DNA from: Herbaspirillum frisingense GSF30
GTDB lineage: Bacteria > Pseudomonadota > Gammaproteobacteria > Burkholderiales > Burkholderiaceae_D
Reading direction: 5' to 3'
Assembly: GCF_000300975.2 (NCBI RefSeq)
Contig: NZ_AEEC02000003.1
Span: 62,001 to 126,000, forward strand
Length of the DNA stretch: 64,000 nucleotides
This document shows positions 61,300-64,000 of this stretch, one piece after another. Position 1 is the stretch's first letter; every line of letters begins with the position of its first letter. A model generated the notes under the pieces. It was given only the letters and a program-made list of their open reading frames with translations. It ran no database searches and was not told the origin of the DNA. The translations under genes and the position numbers were made by a program.

Positions 61300-62586
61300 A
61301 TGGAAGTCCAAAAGGAAAAGAGCCCCCGGCTCAAACGCATACAGGTCGTCGCACTGACCTTCCTGATGCTGGCAGGCATCGTCAACTATCTTGACCGCAG
61401 CACCCTGTCTATTGCCAATCATTCGGTGAGCCAGGAACTGAACCTGAGCGCCTCGCAGATGGGTCTGCTGCTGTCGGCCTTCTCGCTGGCCTATGCCTTC
61501 TCGCAATTGCCCATCGGCGCCATGCTGGACAAGTTCGGGGCGCGCGTGATGCTGGGCGCCGGCATGTTCGTCTGGTCGCTGGCGCAACTGGCCGGCGGCT
61601 TTGTCAACACCCTGCAGCAATTCCTGGTGGCCCGCGTGTTCCTGGGCCTGGGCGAGGCACCGCAATTCCCGGCCGGGGCCAAGGTGGTCTCGGAGTGGTT
61701 CGCCATGCGCGAACGCGGTGGACCGACCGGCATCTTCGTGGCCTCCTCCACCATCGGCCCCGCGCTGGCCCCGCCCATCCTCACCATCCTGATGCTGTCC
61801 TTCGGCTGGCGCATGATGTTCGTCATCATGGGCGTGCTGGGCATCGCGGTATCGGTGGGCTGGTATCTGTTCTACCGCAATCGCAACGAGGTCGAGCTGA
61901 CCCCGTCCGAGGTGCTGTACCTGGCCGACGACCACGACACCGATCCCAATGCCAACGCCAAGCTGACCTGGAACGAGTGGAAGAGCCTCTTCAAGTACCG
62001 CACCACCTGGGGCATGCTGTTCGGCTTCATGGGCGTGATCTACATGGTCTGGCTGTACCTGACCTGGCTGCCGGCGTATCTGGAGCATGAGCGTCACCTG
62101 TCCATCGCACGTACCGGCTGGGTGGTGGTCATCCCCTACATCTTCGGCACCCTCGGCATGCTGTCCTCCGGCTATATCGCCGATGGCCTGATGAAACGCG
62201 GCATGCCCGCCATCCGCAGCCGCAAGTGGCCGATCTGTGCCGGTCTGATCGGCGCCGGTGCCTTCACCATCCCGGCCGCCTACACCCCCAGCACCACCCT
62301 GGCGATCGTCTACATCTCGCTGGCCATGGCTTTCGTGAACATGGCCTCGGGCGGTGCCTGGGCACTGGTGTCGGTGGCCATCCCGCGCCGTCTGGTGGCT
62401 TCGCTGGGCAGCATGCAGAACTTCGGCGGCTACCTCGGTGGCTCGCTGGCGCCGGTCATCACCGGGGTGGTGGTGGACCAGACCCACTCCTTCGTCAACG
62501 CCTTGCTGATCAGCGCGGCGGTGGCCTTTGCAGCAGCACTGGTGTACATGTTCGTGGTCGACAAACCCATCGAATCGCACGCCTGA
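61300..62586 (+). CDS. MFS transporter, anion:cation symporter (ACS) family
   Basis: This 428-residue permease has about 12 membrane spans. NYLDRSTLSIANHSVSQEL and the loop FGARVMLG after span 2 are typical of the ACS family, which carries organic anions such as sugar acids and hexuronates (GudP, ExuT). A proton-coupled uptake role for an acidic substrate is likely. It lies 237 bases after the first SDR; no clear promoter is seen there. CTGGAGA precedes the ATG. Confidence 0.92.
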   Translation: MEVQKEKSPRLKRIQVVALTFLMLAGIVNYLDRSTLSIANHSVSQELNLSASQMGLLLSAFSLAYAFSQLPIGAMLDKFGARVMLGAGMFVWSLAQLAGGFVNTLQQFLVARVFLGLGEAPQFPAGAKVVSEWFAMRERGGPTGIFVASSTIGPALAPPILTILMLSFGWRMMFVIMGVLGIAVSVGWYLFYRNRNEVELTPSEVLYLADDHDTDPNANAKLTWNEWKSLFKYRTTWGMLFGFMGVIYMVWLYLTWLPAYLEHERHLSIARTGWVVVIPYIFGTLGMLSSGYIADGLMKRGMPAIRSRKWPICAGLIGAGAFTIPAAYTPSTTLAIVYISLAMAFVNMASGGAWALVSVAIPRRLVASLGSMQNFGGYLGGSLAPVITGVVVDQTHSFVNALLISAAVAFAAALVYMFVVDKPIESHA

Positions 62587-62681
62587 TCCCGCTCTACGCA
62601 GTCGCCTGACCCGATGCCGCCGCCTGCGGGTAGCGGCATCCAGCCAGTCCCCTGCCACCCTCGCTATCCACAAGGAACACC

Positions 62682-63407
62682 ATGAGCTTCATTCCCGATC
62701 TTCTGCAGGGCAAGACCGCCCTCGTCACCGGCGGTACCCAGGGCATAGGCGGCGCCGTCGCACGCCAGCTGGCAGCACTCGGCGCCCGCGTCATCGCAGC
62801 CGGATTGCCGCCCTTCGCCCACGAGGAATTCGCCGGCACCGACATCACCCTGGTGGAAATGAACGTGGCCAGCGAAGAGAGCGTGCGCACTGCCCTGGCC
62901 GGCCTCAAGCAACTGGACATCGTGGTCAACTGTGCCGGCATCATCAAGCGCGGCGCGGAACTGGAGACCGAAGTCTTCGAACAGGTGATCGCCGTCAATC
63001 TCACCGGCACCATGCGCGTGTGCGCGGCTTCCCGTGAATTGCTGCGACAGTCTGGCGGCTGCATCGTCAACACGGCCTCGATGCTCAGCTTCTTCGGTGG
63101 CGGCCTGGTCCCCGGCTATAGCGCCAGCAAGGGCGGCGTAGCGCAGCTGACCAAGTCACTGGCCATTGCATATGCGGCCGACGGCATCCGCGTCAATGCG
63201 GTGGCACCGGGCTGGATCGCCACCCCGCTCACCCAGGCCCTGCAGGACGACCCGACCCGCGCCGGCCCGATCCTGGCGCGCACTCCCTTGAACCGCTGGG
63301 GACGCCCGGAAGACATCGGCAATGTCGTGGCCTTCCTCTGCTCACCCGCCGCTTCTTTCATGACCGGCACCATCATCCCGGTCGACGGCGGCTATCTGAT
63401 TGCCTGA
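62682..63407 (+). CDS. Short-chain dehydrogenase/reductase
   Basis: This 241-residue classical SDR has cofactor motif VTGGTQGIGGAVA, NCAGIIKRGAE, Ser in NTASMLSFFGGG and YSASKGG. The N-terminus MSFIPDLLQGKTALVTG and the overall pattern resemble KduD-like sugar-acid dehydrogenases. It is the last gene before a terminator. With the ACS transporter it suggests sugar-acid or related hydroxy-acid use. Confidence 0.92.
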   Translation: MSFIPDLLQGKTALVTGGTQGIGGAVARQLAALGARVIAAGLPPFAHEEFAGTDITLVEMNVASEESVRTALAGLKQLDIVVNCAGIIKRGAELETEVFEQVIAVNLTGTMRVCAASRELLRQSGGCIVNTASMLSFFGGGLVPGYSASKGGVAQLTKSLAIAYAADGIRVNAVAPGWIATPLTQALQDDPTRAGPILARTPLNRWGRPEDIGNVVAFLCSPAASFMTGTIIPVDGGYLIA

Positions 63408-63432
63408 TCACCCCATGCCATGCATGCCTTTT

Positions 63433-63468
63433 CCCGCGTCCGCTGCTCCAGGCGGCGCGGGCTTTTTT
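63433..63468 (+). terminator. Intrinsic terminator after the second SDR
   Basis: CCCGCGTCCGC (63433-63443) and GCGGCGCGGG (63452-63461) pair with one bulged T, followed by C and six T residues. Confidence 0.85.
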
Positions 63469-63493
63469 GCGCTGGGGCACTACCAGGCTCCGC

Positions 63494-63499
63494 TATAAT
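63494..63499 (+). promoter_or_regulatory. -10 element before the IclR gene
   Basis: A perfect TATAAT lies 50 bases before the regulator start, after the terminator; its -35 is weak. Confidence 0.4.
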
Positions 63500-63549
63500 C
63501 TGCCCGCTCCCGCTCCCGATTCTGCTCCTGTCTCCTTAAGCCTGCGCCC

Positions 63550-64000
63550 ATGCCAGACCACGACAAACATCCCGACGACCCGAACAAGATTGCCGGCACC
63601 GCCGCCTTCTCCAAGTTCGTCGCCGTGCTGCAATTGATCGCCGACCAGGACGCGCCACTGAACATCGCGCAGCTGGCGGCGCTGTCTGGCTATCCGCGCC
63701 CTACCGTCTATCGCATCCTGGCCGCCTTGATGGCCGAGGGCATGGTGGTGGAAAACCCGCGCAGCAAACAGTTCGAGGTGGGACCGCGCCTGATCAACCT
63801 GGCCAGCCGCGCCTGGGACCGCAGCGATATCCGCACCACTGCCATCGAACCGCTGCGCCAGTTGCGCGACATCACCCGCGAGACCATCCACCTGGCCGTG
63901 CCCAGCGACGTCAGCATGGTCTACATCGAGAAACTGGAAAGCCCGCAAGCCGTGCGCATGGCCTCGCGCATCGGCACCCGCGTGACGCTCTATTCGAGTT
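63550..64000 (+). CDS. IclR-family transcription regulator, 3' end outside window
   Basis: The first 150 residues are visible. A winged helix (KFVAVLQLIADQDAPLNIAQLAALSGYPRPTVYRIL region) is followed by the linker and the start of the IclR effector domain (TIHLAVPSDVSMVYIEKLES). The cut is artificial at the window edge. It is placed to control the catabolic cluster just upstream; the palindrome at 59739-59759 is a candidate site. The ribosome site before ATG 63550 is weak. Confidence 0.9.
   Translation, partial: MPDHDKHPDDPNKIAGTAAFSKFVAVLQLIADQDAPLNIAQLAALSGYPRPTVYRILAALMAEGMVVENPRSKQFEVGPRLINLASRAWDRSDIRTTAIEPLRQLRDITRETIHLAVPSDVSMVYIEKLESPQAVRMASRIGTRVTLYSS

Overview
The window is GC-rich, gene-dense chromosomal DNA of a betaproteobacterium in the order Burkholderiales. 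Protein sequences and gene order fit Herbaspirillum or a close member of the Oxalobacteraceae. The main grounds are the order hrcA / nadK / recN / hemH / grpE-dnaK-dnaJ, a catalytic-cysteine intracellular PHB depolymerase, and the Hda / HAD / pcnB / folK string. The genus is inferred, not proven. I saw no tRNA, rRNA, CRISPR array, insertion sequence or prophage.

Layout. 1-10.4 kb is an accessory-flavoured region. It holds a truncated transglutaminase-DUF2126 protein (minus), PHB depolymerase phaZ (minus), a GST and a cupin. It also holds a plus-strand set of circularly permuted ATP-grasp protein, alpha-E protein and an Anbu-type proteasome homologue, followed by a REP-like inverted repeat. 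10.4-16.3 kb is housekeeping: purM, an AI-2E/PerM-type exporter, hda, a HAD phosphatase, pcnB and folK. 16.3-26.3 kb is one minus-strand chemosensory cluster. In transcription order it encodes a membrane MCP-like protein with a CheZ-like motif, CheY, a STAS protein, CheA, an MCP, CheW, CheR, CheB and a response regulator with an EAL phosphodiesterase output. 26.7-28.2 kb holds a deoxynucleoside kinase and panB.

28.3-38.6 kb holds the heat-shock block dnaJ, dnaK and grpE (with sigma-32-like promoters), a 34-codon small membrane-protein ORF, hemH, recN, nadK, a HAD hydrolase and hrcA. 38.7-42.4 kb holds fur divergent from bamE, then dapB, exbB, exbD and a barstar-family gene. 42.5-48.3 kb is a minus-strand operon of a LacI regulator, a four-gene ABC importer and a GpdQ-like phosphodiesterase, with a LacI-type palindrome in front. 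48.9-57.5 kb holds leuS, lptE, holA, proA, hemJ, an HCCA-isomerase-like gene, an RlmL-type methyltransferase and a DoxX gene. 57.7-64 kb holds a LigB-type dioxygenase, a LysR regulator, a catabolic cluster (cupin, SDR, ACS-family MFS transporter, SDR) and a truncated IclR regulator at the right edge.

Most intriguing systems: (1) the Anbu / ATP-grasp / alpha-E / transglutaminase set, long predicted to be a peptide-ligation plus proteolysis system but of unknown function; (2) the chemosensory cluster, where a candidate CheY phosphatase is embedded in a membrane MCP-like protein and the last gene would pass the signal to cyclic-di-GMP; (3) the ABC importer coupled to a phosphodiesterase, which suggests uptake and hydrolysis of a phosphorus-containing organic compound. 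All positions, start choices and motif assignments come from reading the sequence by eye; no similarity search was run.
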